NCBI RefSeq assembly: GCF_016545825.1
Contig: NC_052620.1
Coordinates: 14,570,001-14,634,000, forward strand
Origin: Eucalyptus grandis
Lineage: Eukaryota > Streptophyta > Magnoliopsida > Myrtales > Myrtaceae
DNA: 64,000 nucleotides
Direction of reading: 5' to 3'
Shown here: piece after piece, positions 11,687 to 23,486 of the stretch
How positions within the stretch are numbered: position 1 is the stretch's first letter
How the letters are laid out: every line of letters begins with the position of its first letter
The notes under the pieces: generated by a model
Told to the model about the DNA's origin: nothing
The model's database searches: none
The model's input: the letters and a program-made list of their open reading frames with translations, nothing else
Made by a program: the position numbers and the translations under genes

Positions 11687-14010
11687 AAAAGCTTCTTCTT
11701 CCTCATGCAGCACCCCTGCTCGCCGAACTTGCGGCTGTTCTCCGGCCACCGCGTCTCCGCCACCGCTGCACCGCCACTGACGTCCGCAGTTGCTCCTCGC
11801 CGCTCCGCTCACCCATCGCTGCACTAAGCCGACGTTTGCAGCTCCACGGCTGCATCCCTCGGCCTGCAACCCGACGCCAGAACGCCCGCCGTCCACCGCC
11901 ACCGGAGTTCCCCCCTCGCCTGCGAAGCCTCCACTCAATCCGCGGCCTGCCTCTCCGCCGCATTGCTCACCTGCGCCGACGCCCACCGCTGGATTTCCCA
12001 CCGCAGCAACCTGCACCAGCACCCGTCACCGATTTGCAGAGCTCGAGCTCCCTGTGACAGCCGCGACCCGAGTGCCTCGACGCCGCCTCCGCTGTCGGTC
12101 TTGCAATCCATAACGCCCGCGTCTGCAGCTCCATCGCCGTGCCTCTGCACCTGCGACCCGCCACTGCCGCTCCGCCGGACTCGCCCGCGTCTACAGCTCC
12201 ATCGCCACACCTCCGAAGCCCGCCGCTCCCGTCCTCGCCGCTTCACTCCTCGACGTCCGCTGCTCGAGACCCCACAGCCGAGCCCCGCACCGCAGACGAC
12301 GCCGCCACCCAGCAACTCACGACCCAGCTCTGTGAGTCGCCTCACCCGCGCCTACACCACCGCCGTCCACCTGCAGCCGCTCCCCGCCGGAGCCCCGACG
12401 ACAGACCAGCGCCGTCCACCATCGGTTTACCCCCCCTTTACCTTTAGGTAGTTTTTGTTCTTTTTATTTTATTTTGTTTTACTTTTATAGTTTAGTTTAT
12501 TTTATTTGTTACGTTATTTTTGCTTATTTCATTTAATAGCATTTTTAGTTTAGGTATTTAATTTGTAATGGTGGATGTTAATACTTGTGAATTTAGTATG
12601 CATTATCCATAGGGATTTTGTCAGAAACTAATATAATTATTAATTTGATCTGAGAGACATCGGATCATTTTTCTAATTATTTTTAATTTTTGGGCTTTTT
12701 GGTAGTATCTTAATTGTTAAATCATAATAATTATTTAATTTGGTCCGTAAGACTTCGGACTAGATTTTTTAATTATTTTGAGTTGTTGTGATGATTAGGG
12801 TTAGAATAATTGTTAATTTAACCTGTGAGACGATAGGTTATTTTTTCAATTATTTTGATCCTTTATTTAGTGATTATATTAATTGTTTAGATTTAACCCT
12901 AATTTAACAATTATTCAGCTTTAAAAAAAAACTAAAAAGAAACTAAAAAAAATCAAAAAATCAAAATATTCAAAAAAATTTGCATGAGCATATAGGACAT
13001 TAAGGTTTAATATAATAGACATCTAAGTTTAATTAATCAAATTTTTAGGATTATATTTCTAGGATTGCATTTTTAGATAATATTTTTAGGACTGCATTTT
13101 TAGATATTTTAAAAAATAAGTTAGGATTAGACTTAAATAGCCTTTTTAGAGTCTTAGATATAATTGGCACATTTTCATATTCTCATCCTCTTTTTAAAAT
13201 AAAATAAAATAAAAAAAAATTAAACAATAGTTTTTCTAAGATAAGATAGGGTTTAAGTCAAATTAATCCCTAGAATAAATTAGAAAATTATCCCTTTTTA
13301 GATAGATTAATTAGGATCTTTATAAATTCTGAATTTCAATAAAAAAATCCAAAATACTAGGTGCATGTTAACTAGTTTGCATAATAGGATTATTTAATCA
13401 AAGCTTGTTAATTAGTGAAGCTAGGTCATGAGGTGCATAATAATTAGTTTGCATAATAGGCCCATTTAATTAAAATTTGCATATTAATAAGAGTAAGTCA
13501 TTTAGTTTTAAAATGCATTTTCATAAAAGAATTCGAATTTTTAAGAAAACCCAAAAAAATAAAAATGATTGCTTGCTTTGTGTGATGCAATTTATTATTT
13601 TTTTATTTGAATGTTTTAATAATGGATGAGTACCCATGTGGTCACCATTTGCATGATAATAATTTAGCTTAAAATAAATCCAAGCTGCCTGAAAAAAAAA
13701 AAACATTTTTGAAATTAAAAAGAAATGGTACCGAAAGGGCATTAGAAAATTTTAGTGTAACCAAGTCCTCGTACTCTTAGTCTCTGGTTCGTAGAAGTAA
13801 AATAAATCTCAATTTGTTTTACTTAGGTGTCTAATCGACCTACCATAAACCGATTAGTGGCGACTCCTAGATAATAATCTCTTGCATGTTAAATATTTGA
13901 ATCTTAAGTCGCGATTTGGTATGGGCTTGGGAGAGCCCGAGCTAAGTTTAAAGACTTAGTAGTCCATTTACCTAGTTTTAGGTGGTGCATCCGAAAATTA
14001 GGTCGTGACA
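11065..14010 (+). mobile_element. Solo LTR, 2.9 kb, nested in the 3837-16520 LTR
   Basis: It starts TGTTGTTGACACC and ends GGTCGTGACA, flanked by the 5-base duplication ATATG (11060-11064 and 14011-14015). Its last 300 bases (about 13720-14010) are the reverse complement of the outer LTR pieces at 3837-3955 and 10506-10640, showing one family in opposite orientations. Inside are a long A run (about 11656-11683), a GC-rich tract (about 11700-12430) with long low-complexity open frames on both strands, and AT-rich DNA. No reverse transcriptase, primer site or coding domain is seen. Confidence 0.85.
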
Positions 14011-16525
14011 ATATGCAATCTAATTTAATCAAATGACCTAATTCTAATGACAGGTAATGCGATGCAATGACATACTAAAATGACACGCAACATACAATTT
14101 AGTATGCGAGTTATATGTCACGCGACATTTATTAAATGACTTAGTCTAATGACGAGGAAGTTCTAATGAACCTAATAAAAACTAAATGATGTGCATTTGA
14201 CATTTCTATTTAAAAATGCAAAAATGATCTAGCTAGATTAAAATTCTAATTTAAACTAAGGATATTATCTTAATCTAACATGCAATTTATCTAATATAAA
14301 ATGACGTGCAAAGAATGCCATAATTCAACATGATATATGCATGACGATTTTTTTAGTTTTTATATTAATTTCGAAATTAAAATTTCATATGCAATTCAAA
14401 TAATGATAAAACTAACAACCTAAATGAATGTATTTCTTGTTTTTTTTATTTATTTATAATTTCCTAAATTCGGAATAAAATCCCTATTCTAGATAGGCAA
14501 GATAACAAGGAATATTTCAAAACAAACTGAATCCTAATTCAAATATTTTTTAGATTTTTAGAGGTTTTCAAAAAAACAAGCAATTATCAAATAAACATTA
14601 AATATAAACAATCAAGATATTCAATCAACTAAAGGATTAAAAATAATCGGAAAAATAACCTGTTGTCTTATAGGTTAAATTAACGATTATCTTAACCCTA
14701 ATTATCACGACAAAAAATCAAAATAACTAAAAATCTTATCCGAATTCTTACGGATCAAATTAATAGTTATATTGATTCAACACTTAAAATACTATCGACA
14801 AGCCCTAAAAATTAATATAATTAAAAAAATGACCCGACATCTTACTGGTCAAATTAATAATTACAATAATTCTGAGGAAGACCTGCGGATAATGCCTACA
14901 AAATTCATGAAATGAAGATCACTTCAAATTTACACATTAATAACTAAACTTAAAAGAAATAGAAAAAAGAAAATAAAACTACCTAATTTCCTTTCCTTTT
15001 CTTTTTTTGTTTTTCTTTTCCTGCCTTCTTCCAGGCCTTGTGCTCGTGGCATGTCACAAGGGAGGCTGGTCACTGCCGGTTGGAGGTCCGACGAGGGCAA
15101 ACCGGCGGCGGAAAAGCTCCAGCAACAAGCGGAACGGCGGAGGCCGGCGTGGGGGACTCGCGGGTCACTGCCAATTGCGAACAGCAGGTGCAGGGGGTTC
15201 GGATCCGAGCGGCTTCGGGGAACTCCGGTGACCCGCAGGCAAAAACGGGTCGGAGGCCGTGGGTCGTCGCTAGGGCTGAGCAGAAGCGGATCGTGGCGCG
15301 GGCTCCTGCGGCGACGGGGCCGGAATCGCGGGTCAGCCGGCGGTAGGGATGGCTCGGACTTTTGGAGGCTGGACGACGGCGGCGCACGGGTCTTCGGCTC
15401 CGAGCAGCAGGCGGCGTTGGGCGGATCGATTACCGGCGGAAAGCGGAGGAGGGCGTCGGGCTTTGCGAACGGCGAGGAACGGTGGTGAAGGAGTAATCGC
15501 GCGGTGAGGCGGATCGGCATTGGTGCAGGCGCGGCTGGGCGGATCCGGCGCGACGGCAGCACTGGTGTGGCGGGGACGCGAAGGCCCTGCAGGTGGAGCT
15601 TCGGGTTGGAGTCGGGTCAGAGCAGAGGGCACAGAGCGGCTTCACGGGAGCAACGCCTCTCGATTGCGGATTGCAGGTCGCCGAGTGGAGCGGTGAGGGT
15701 GGCGACGGACGCGGCACAACGTCAGGCGAGCGGCGCGGCGGAGAGGCAGGCGCGGGTGAGTGGGGCTCCGGCGCGGTGGTTCGGTGGGCAGCCAGCCAAC
15801 GGGGAGGAAGCGTTGAAGAAGATGATGAATAGTGCTAGGATTTCTTTTTTTTTTTTTTTTTCTCTCTCCTGTTGCACGTCTCTTCCTCTCTGCGCCTCTC
15901 TCACGTCAATCTCCCTCTTCCCGTGTACTTTCCTGCACTCTCTCACGTCACTCTCCCTCTGCCCGTGTACTTTCTGCAGGAGACTTTTCTTTTCTCAACC
16001 GGAAGAGAATTCCTTTCTCTCCTCCTTTCTCCTCTCTTCACGACTTTTTGTTTTTCTCCCTTGACCGACTCAAAAGAAAACCCTAGAAAAGCCTCCCTCT
16101 GCTTTACCGTACACGGTCCTTTTATAAGCAAGAAAAAAATGTGATCGATATTTCGAAGATTTCTATAATCTCTTAATCACACAAATCTTTTTATTCTCTT
16201 TATTTCCTAAATATTTTTTATTGATTTTTTAAAGATAAGTTCACAATCCGATTTTCTCAAATTCCAAAAAATTCTTATTTCAAATCTCAATTTCAGAAAG
16301 CGGGCTTGAGCTAATTTGTATTCTTCATGAACTTAGTCCGACCTATTTAAAATTCAAAACCACCAATTCGACCCATTCACTACCGGTATAATAAATAAAA
16401 TGCCAATTAAAATAAAATGCACCTAAATCTATATGCTATGTAATTAATATATATATTTTTTATAAAATTAAACCCTAATTTTTAATGGCTAAACGGGCCG
16501 TTAAAATTTAGGTGTCAATAGTTGT

Positions 16526-17370
16526 TATGATGCCAAGATATATATAGCATAAACCTTCAAATGCAGTAATACAATTCAGTCAAGGCTAAAAACACCACTA
16601 GGGACTTCACTATACTAGAAAGACGCACTATACGCTTTAGATGTTCGCGGCAAGATGGCTCGTGATTTTTGTGGTTGTTTTAGTGGTTAGATAGCATGAT
16701 GATCCCTCAGGACTCAATGTGTTACATGTCTTCAAGATAGGGATTTGGATCCTCTCAATATGGAGGGTAAATTGCTATTTTCGATTTACCCCAAGAGAGG
16801 CTGCTAGATCATGTGATACAATCTACAATAAATTTCAATTAAATTTGAGAAGTAGTGAATTTTCAAGGTAAAATGAGGATAAATCGATCATCACAATGTT
16901 TGGAAATTTGGCATATTTAGGAAAGGCAAACTTTGTTACTTGTAGGATTAACCATTTAAACCCTCGACTTTGCTGATTGTTGGGAAACCTCTTATGATAT
17001 TTTGAAGTTGATGAAACCATCTATTTAGTTGTTACTGAGTGAACTTGATATAGGAATGCTGTGTGATTAATAATGGTATAAAATATACAAAGTGATAAGA
17101 CATCTACAAACTGGATGAACTTTGATAGAGGGTGAACAAGTTTAGTAGAACGAAGTGTTGATGAGGACTTGGGGAGATTATGATAAGGAACAGCTAGGTG
17201 AAGTTTTGATCCTGAATGTACTTAGGAGGACCAATAGATAGCAAATCGCAAATCGGTTTCGTAATGGACAGCTAGGATAAACTTAGCTAGATGGGAAGAC
17301 CTAGACATCTTTTGATTTGATTTTGGAAATCATACAAAAGATTTGTGGCTAAGGTCAAGGTCTGGAATTC
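16526..17370. other. Spacer, no gene seen
   Basis: Second half of the spacer interrupted by the LTR nest; it matches 37880-38760 and 62190-63060. Short open frames are not conserved between units. Confidence 0.6.
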
Positions 17371-18262
17371 ATGACAAAAAGCTCTCTCCCTCCGCACCTG
17401 TCCTTTTCTCCTTTCCTGCAAAAAGCTCTCTCCCTCCGCATTGGACAAAACACACACTCTCTCTCTCTCTTCCAGCGACAATCGCCCAATCCCTATCGCC
17501 CCCATCGATCCGGAGCTCCGATCGCCGTCTCGTCGGGCCTAGGGTTTCCGCCGGCCGGATCGCAGCGGCCCGATGGGCTCGGACGGAGGAGATCCGGCGG
17601 CGCCCGGTGCCGCCGGGGGGGGGGAGGGTGGTGCGGCGGGCGGTGGTCGCGATCAACGTCCGGTATGGTGGTGATTGTGAGGCGCGTTTGGGCTGTCTCC
17701 GGGTAGCTCTTTGGAAGGTTGGTTGCGGTTGGGTTACGATGGTTACGCCATGCCCGGCATCGAATGTAGAGGTTTGGGTTCTGCGTGTTAATGATGCGCG
17801 ATGTTCTCATTCTAAATGTATTAGCGAAGAAGATGAGCGTCGGTGAAGAAGAAGATTTGGACCTTCAATGGCGAAGAAGATGAGCGCCGGTGAAGAAGGG
17901 CGAGCGAAAAGCGAAGGGAGAGTGAACAGCGTACCTCCAAAAAAGTAAAAGAACCTGGTAAGAAGAGCCAGACCTTCAATGATGAAGAAGAAGATTTGGA
18001 TCTTCAATGGCAAAGAAGATGTGCGTCGATGAAGAAGAGCCGAAGAAGAAAGATAGCGAAAGAACGAAGGGAGAGAGCGAAGGGAGAGAGGTCAGACGGA
18101 AAAAGATGAAAAGGGAAAGTGTTTTGACCTCATCGGGCGGTGGAGGAATTCGTTTTCCTTGACCAAAAGTATTTTTCGTTGGCTAAATACTTTTAAAGAA
18201 CGAAACGGCTAAAAAACTGGAAAACACTTTTTATTAAAATACTTTCAGTGAAACAAACATGA
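17371..18262 (+). other. Unit-1-specific block with a captured first-exon-like segment
   Basis: This block replaces about 3.5 kb of unit 2 (38765 to about 42230). It opens with a 22-base direct repeat (17375-17396 and 17419-17440). A 5'-leader-like CT tract follows and includes CTAGGGTTTCCG. An ATG at 17573 then opens 30 codons beginning MGSDGGDPAAPGAAGGG and reaching a donor-like CCG|GTATGG at 17662/17663. Downstream is T- and G-rich intron-like DNA, then GAAGAAGATGAGCG-type short repeats and a tail resembling MITE ends near 18110-18260. I read it as a copied 5' end of an unrelated gene. The gene is not recognised. Confidence 0.45.
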
Positions 18263-18464
18263 GAAACAGAGCCCATTCAAAAGAGCATGCTACAATGACA
18301 TATAGAATTCAGAGCACGAGGGGAAAGGTCTAATACAAAGCTGCCCATGACGTGGAATCATCTAGAGAGAACACAGGAAAAACACTGATATGTCAAATAC
18401 AGAGACGTGCAATCATAAGCATGGGAACAACTGGGAAGTGGGTGGACTCCACTTTTCACTTTGC

Positions 18465-18959
18465 TCAGCAACAATAGAGGCAGCACTCGACGATGTAGGA
18501 GCAGCATTCATAGACATCGAGGCTGAAACCAGCCAACGACAACTATCGCCAATTAAATTTCTCTAAACCAAATGAACATGAAAATCTTCCGGAGAGAGAG
18601 AGAGAGAGAGAGAGAGAGTGTACCATTTGCGAAGAAAACCCCGCTCTCCTTTGGGAGGAGGAGCAGCATAGGACTGGGGAGGCGCTTGTAGGGGAGGCCC
18701 TTGGTAATACCCTGGAGGAGGAGGAGGAGCAGCATAGGACTGGGGAGGCGCTTGTACGGGAGGCCCCGGTAATACCCCGGAGGAGGAGCAAGATAGGACT
18801 CGGGAGGCGCTTGTACGGGAGGCCCTTGGTAATACCCATAACCAACTACCCACCGCCATGCAAGATCAGCCATGAACACGGTTGAGAGAGGGAGAGAGAC
18901 AGAGTACCTTGGCCTTGAGCGGGGTAAGGATAAGGGTTCCCATTAGGGGGTCCTTCCAT
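18465..18959 (-). pseudogene. CYSTM-family gene, unit 1 copy, frameshifted in exon 2
   Basis: Exon 1 (18959-18908) reads MEGPPNGNPYPYPAQGQ. Exon 2 (18845-18624) holds three tandem copies of a GYYQGPP-APPQSYAAPP module of about 60 bases. Exon 3 (18522-18465) encodes a Cys-rich tail (CCSYIVECCLYCC, stop TGA). Introns are 62 and 101 bases, GT-AG, with TC repeats after the donors. CYSTM proteins are small, Tyr/Pro/Gln-rich at the N-terminus with a Cys-rich membrane-associated C-terminus, and are linked to stress tolerance. The second module has lost one base (near 18765, CCCTTGG becomes CCCCGG), so modules two and three and the Cys tail are out of frame. The unit 2 partner (42501-42918) is intact with one module. 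Confidence 0.75.
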
Positions 18960-19086
18960 TTCGGCGACCTTGCGGAGGAGACCCCGAGAAAACTTTGCAG
19001 ACCGCTTCGTGAGCTCTCCTTGCGTTTTTTTTTTGGTCGACCGTGAGCTCTCCTTAGTTGAACTTCCCAAACCGAGATATGATTGC

Positions 19087-20971
19087 TAGGAGTGAGCGTG
19101 GTTCCGGGTAGAACCGGGAACCGGAACCGAACCGGAGGAGGTTCCGGTTTGGTTCCCGGTTCTAAGGAGACCGGTTTCGGTTCCCAGTTCTCTTTTTCAG
19201 AATCGGAATCGAGGAACCAGAATCGGCAAAGTTAAAAAATAAAAACCCTAATCCCTTCCACACGATTTTTTCCCCATTCTGTTCAATTTTCCCCTCTTTC
19301 CTTTCTTTTTCTCTCTCTTTTCTCCACTTTTTCCTCCTCACCCCCCCACTTTTTCTTTTCTTCTCTCTCTCTCTCCTCTCTTTCCCCCTCTCTCCCAAAC
19401 CCCCCGCCTCTTCTTCTTCTTCTTCTTCTTCTTCTTCTTCCTTCCTCTCGCGGTTGCCGCTTCACCCACCACCACACCGCCGCCCCACGCCCTACTCACC
19501 ACCACCTCTTGGCCACCGAACCCCCACCACCCAATGCTCATCCGACAAGCCGTCTCACCGTTGAGCCTGACGAGCTGTCTTGCCGTCTGCGCCGCCGTGA
19601 GGCACCACCGCCGTCCCCAAGCCACCATCACCACCTCTTGCTGCCGCTTGCTCGGCCGTTTGGGCCGTCGTTGCTCGAACCGTCACCACCTCCGCCCAAA
19701 CCGAGCTCTTCCCCCTTGGCCGTGGGTTGAGCCGCGACCGCCGCCGTCTTCGGTGCGCCATTCATGCATTGTTGGTGCCGTGAGACTCATGCCTTCGTCG
19801 CCTTCGCACCACCGTCGCCGCGTGCTCGCCGTCGCGATCAAGAAGAAGTGGTGAAGAAGATGAGGCGAATAGGCCCATCCCTCACTGGATTCGCATACGG
19901 ACCGACAACACCATCGGTTCATATCCAATTCCTTCACATTTTGTCCAAAAAAAGCTGTCTTTTTATTTTATTTTATTTTTTTGTGGCCTAATTTTTGTTG
20001 CCGAAATCTTTCAGGTACAACGCGAAGCGCAGGCATTGGCGCCACACCAAGCTAGGGTTCTGAGTTGTTTTCATGGGAGGAGGTGCTTTTACTTTGGGTT
20101 AGAGCTTTTTAGTTGTTGCGAAAGAGACCTCTCGATGTTTTTTTCGATTATTGCTTTTAAGCGAATTGAAGACTTTTAAGGAAGCAAATAGTCGCTTAGA
20201 TACTGATCTTTGCTTTGTTACTCTCGAGCACAAGCATTTTTTATATCCGATGATCTGCGAATTGTGATAGTTTCTGTTGCTTAATGTGGTTTTGATAGTA
20301 TCGGGGATGGGATTTTAGTGAATTTTAATGTTGCTTCAACTTTATGTCTTGTTAAGCTTATCGTTGTTACAACACATCGTGTTCAACGTTCAGTACCTTT
20401 GATCGGTTCTGCTAATGATTGGCCCGATCTTCTTATTTAGATGAGACTTATAGGCTTGTGTTGGACTTGCTTTTCCTATTCAGTGCTTGTTGAGGGCACG
20501 GTGGTGCTTGTTCTCATAGTGTGGTAGTGATTATTAGTGGTCGTCTTTCCAGACATTGGGGAGCTTTTAATTGTGTCAATTCTGAGGAATTTCAACTTAT
20601 GTGGTATGTATGTAGTGATGTAAGTGCCCAATTTCGCCTACCAGCTCGTTTGCTATCTGCAATGTCTAAATGAGAGTCACATCAGTTTATTGGGCATCTT
20701 CAATAGCTTCAAGTCGGTTTAGCATGTGAAGTGTGTTCTAGCATCAGGTTGTAGGATTCATGGCTATGTCGTTATTATTGCTGCATCCATTTCCATTTTT
20801 TTAACTAAAAATGAAAAAAATAAAAAATAAAGAACTTGTTGGAACCTGGAACCGACCCTGGAACCTGTGATAGGGTAGGTTCCAGGTTCCAAAAAATGAG
20901 AAACCTGTACCCGAGGGTAGGTTCTAGGTTCCAAGCAGAACCTGTGAGGAACCGGGAACCTCTCACCCCTA
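19087..20971 (+). mobile_element. Non-autonomous hAT element carrying host gene fragments
   Basis: The empty site is in unit 2 near 43012. It is flanked by an 8-base duplication with one mismatch, ATGATTGC (19079-19086) and ATGATCGC (20972-20979). The ends TAGGAGTGAG and CTCACCCCTA form hAT-type inverted termini, extended by GGTTCC/GGAACC-rich subterminal repeats at both sides (19100-19200 and 20840-20965). No transposase is present. The interior holds CT-rich leader-like DNA, a TTC microsatellite (19407-19440), GC-rich DNA and a ribosomal protein eL39 gene fragment with its intron (19837-20063). Confidence 0.87.
19837..20063 (+). pseudogene. RPL39: Ribosomal protein eL39 (RPL39) gene fragment captured by the hAT element
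   Basis: Two exons are recognisable. The first (about 19837-19916) gives IKKK, then KKMR and RPIPHWIRIRTDNTI when three single-base losses are allowed for. The second (20015-20063) gives YNAKRRHWRHTKLGF followed by TGA, the exact C-terminus of eL39. Between them lies a 98-base GT-AG intron ending TTTCAG. eL39 is a 51-residue basic protein of the large ribosomal subunit lining the exit tunnel. Here roughly the first eight residues are missing or unreadable. The retained intron shows capture from genomic DNA and not from mRNA. The frame shifts make it non-coding. Confidence 0.88.
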
Positions 20972-21016
20972 ATGATCGCCACAAAGAGAGTCTCTCTATT
21001 GGCCCTGGATTGTCTT

Positions 21017-21452
21017 TGTTGACACCTCAATTTTGATTAGGTTATTAATTACCGACATCGGCCTACCCTCCTCGGCCGTAGGTCGTCTTTGAGCACGTTG
21101 TCGTCGTTGTGCATGAACTACAGAGGTGGAGAAGGAAGGAGCGAGGAAGTAATTGTCATAAACTTTTTTTTAAAAAAAAGAAACTTTTGTAAAAGAAATT
21201 ACTTTCAGTTAATGTTTTTATTCTCAAGTATGTTACAAAGTTCTTTTCAGCAAGAATTTTCATTTGCTTCAAAAGGGATAGAAGTCTTTTTCAAAATTTG
21301 TTACAATTCATACTTTCTTCAAAATTTAAATGACCGCGGTATTAAATTCTAGACTAATCAAGATGTTGCTCCGTCTTGAGAAGGAGTTGGATAGGAATGA
21401 GATGTAGTGCATCGAGCTCCTGGGGACGGCTTGATTTTAAGAGGTCGCGACA
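21017..21452 (+). mobile_element. Short solo LTR, 436 bp, same terminal family
   Basis: It starts TGTTGACACCTC and ends GAGGTCGCGACA, flanked by GTCTT (21012-21016 and 21453-21457). The empty site is in unit 2 near 43052. The termini match the 3 kb LTRs at 3837-16520 and 11065-14010, but the interior is far shorter, so it is a deleted or related member. Confidence 0.82.
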
Positions 21453-21457
21453 GTCTT

Positions 21458-23480
21458 TTATATATATAGATATAGCATTGTAGCATTGGAAAAGTAAGTA
21501 AATTGCAACATGGCACATGAAATGAAATATGGTAGACGTAGGCCCCACCCCAAAAAAGAAAAAAACAAAGACTTAGAAATTTTAAGACATGGACACCGAT
21601 TGATTTGAGTTGCCTAACATTTCGATCCCACATAAAACTCAACTCATGATGTCAACACATGATGGCTAAATTGCAGCACGGCACACAAGACCTAGCCCTC
21701 CCATGACTTAAAAATTAATAATAAAGTATGGAATATTGCGTGTGAATTGACGCATCACTTTGTTGCGCAAGTTCATGAGTTTAGAATATAATAAAGTCAA
21801 TGCGAGTGGTTTGCGAGCTCTAAATTAACCAAAAACGGAAAAAAAAGGGGTAAAAACTGATCCGGCTTTATTTAAAGTTCAAGCAGGGTACAAAACGTAT
21901 AACTTTGGCTTTTCCACCGAAATTGCAAATAGCTCTTCAAATCTCTAAAAAACTTCGAAAGCATTATAGGTAACTTCATTGGTCAGTCGTTATATATTAT
22001 AAAAGTCCCGAGTGTTTTATGTTTGAGAGTCAAAATGCATATACCGAAAAAATAATATTAGCAATAAGATAAAAATTAAAACTTAATTCATACATACTAG
22101 ATGATTTGCGCCATTAAATTACAAAATCTATATCCGATCGGATGATTCTCATGCTTTGGTGTTATGTGCACATGAATTTCGCCATCATAGTAGTTTACAC
22201 TTCTTAAGCTGCACTTGCATAATTCTACTACTAATGAGATCAAATTATATTAATTGTTATGTCTACCATTATCTCTTGATCGGCATGACTTTGGCTGGTG
22301 CGTAACGATTTTATGCAATTTCCATTTCCTCTTGCTGCCACTTTCAAATCAAAATTAATTGAGATGAAAGCGTGGCGTCCTAGAAAAGATCATCCAAGGC
22401 ACGGCCTTTCCTGTCTTTTTGACTTTTTGATTAGCGGTCGAAGTAATCCTTCTGTGCTTATCTGCCTTTTCTTTTTTCCTCCGAACAGTCTCGTGTCTTG
22501 AACTGAACTGGGGGAATGTTTATATGAGTCAGTGATCGCTAATTTCCTTTTTTTATAAATATTCAGGAGAAGGTTCATCGAAATCGAGATCCTCCGATTG
22601 GGACACGGACAATAGAATATTGGACTTTGCCTCCTCGTTTGCGTTCCCTAGTTTAGCACCTTTGCTTTCCTTTAAATGCATTTACACTGGTACAGGAAAC
22701 CAGTGGGATGATTAATAATTTAGATGACAACATCTTTCAAAGAAAGTAAATACAATCTTTTTAGATAGCCACAAGAAAATAGACTTTATTCAATTTTTTC
22801 ATAATAAAAGTGAAGAAAATGGACTTTTGGGGACAGCTCATCTTGTCCGTTGCTTGAGATTGTACCCCTGCGGACCGCACCGCCAGTTTTCAAGTCAACT
22901 TCCTTTCTATGTTTGGTGATTTAGCCTCAAGCCTTAAGCTTTTTTTTTTTTTTCAAGGTAAGAAAAGGAACAGAACTCGATTTTACATCATTACTCTCTT
23001 AATAAAACATTATCTAATCTCATCCCCTAACAATGAATAAAGCAAATCTATTGATGGCCTGTCTAATACATAATTATCACCTGCATTATTAGGTTGGATA
23101 ATAGAATTTGCCAGTCAATTTGCACAAGCATTTCCTTCTCTAAAATTATGGAGAATCTTGATCTATTAAAAATACTTAAGCATACTTTCAATTTGAGATA
23201 TGAATATGTCACCAAAATGAAGCAATGGGGTCAATTTTTGAAGCGGAGAAATTGCTGCTCACAAATCCATCTCCACGATAAGTTTGATGCGCAATTTTGC
23301 TTGTATGTTTTTGGAACATTTGCTTATTTGATTTGCATTGGAAAAGGAAAATAACCTCTTACATTACATGCTTGGAGAACACAAAAACTTTCAATCCTCT
23401 TAACAAGTCACTCCCTCTTGCATCAAAGTCATTAGTGAAAGATTTTCCTTAAATGATAACTCTTTGCATGCTGTGATTAG
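21458..23480. other. Spacer, no gene seen
   Basis: AT-rich DNA matching 43080-45815 of unit 2, apart from unit 2 insertions and divergence in the last 200 bases. No conserved frame, RNA gene or element terminus is visible. Confidence 0.55.
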
Positions 23481-23486
23481 CTTAGG

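Larger units (their letters stand above)
3837..16520 (-). mobile_element. Solo LTR (about 3.2 kb when insertions are removed), host of two nested insertions
   Basis: The empty site is intact in unit 2 near 37860. Here the element is flanked by the 5-base duplication GTTGT (3832-3836 and 16521-16525). Read on the minus strand it starts TATTGACACC (16520) and ends GGTCGCGACA (3837), the same termini as the elements at 11065-14010 and 21017-21452. Its own sequence is 3837 to about 3960, about 10505-11064 and 14016-16520; the rest is an inserted pararetrovirus and a second LTR. The right part holds a GC-rich tract (about 15030-15830) and poly-A/T runs. No gag or pol from its own family is present, so it is read as a solo LTR of a long-LTR retrotransposon, superfamily unproven. 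Confidence 0.82.

Noticed and set aside
11579..12451. Overlapping long frames on both strands in the GC island of the solo LTR
   Set aside because: Frames follow from GC-rich composition, with no domain, splice context or conservation; the region is inside an LTR.
15007..15832. Long two-strand open frames in the second GC island
   Set aside because: Same reasoning; Arg/Gly/Pro/Ala-rich and without a partner elsewhere in the window.
3837..16520. Reading 3837-3955 and 13720-14010 as the two inverted termini of one giant DNA transposon
   Set aside because: Each boundary has its own 5-base duplication partner elsewhere (3837 with 16520; 11065 with 14010), which fits two nested LTRs in opposite orientation.
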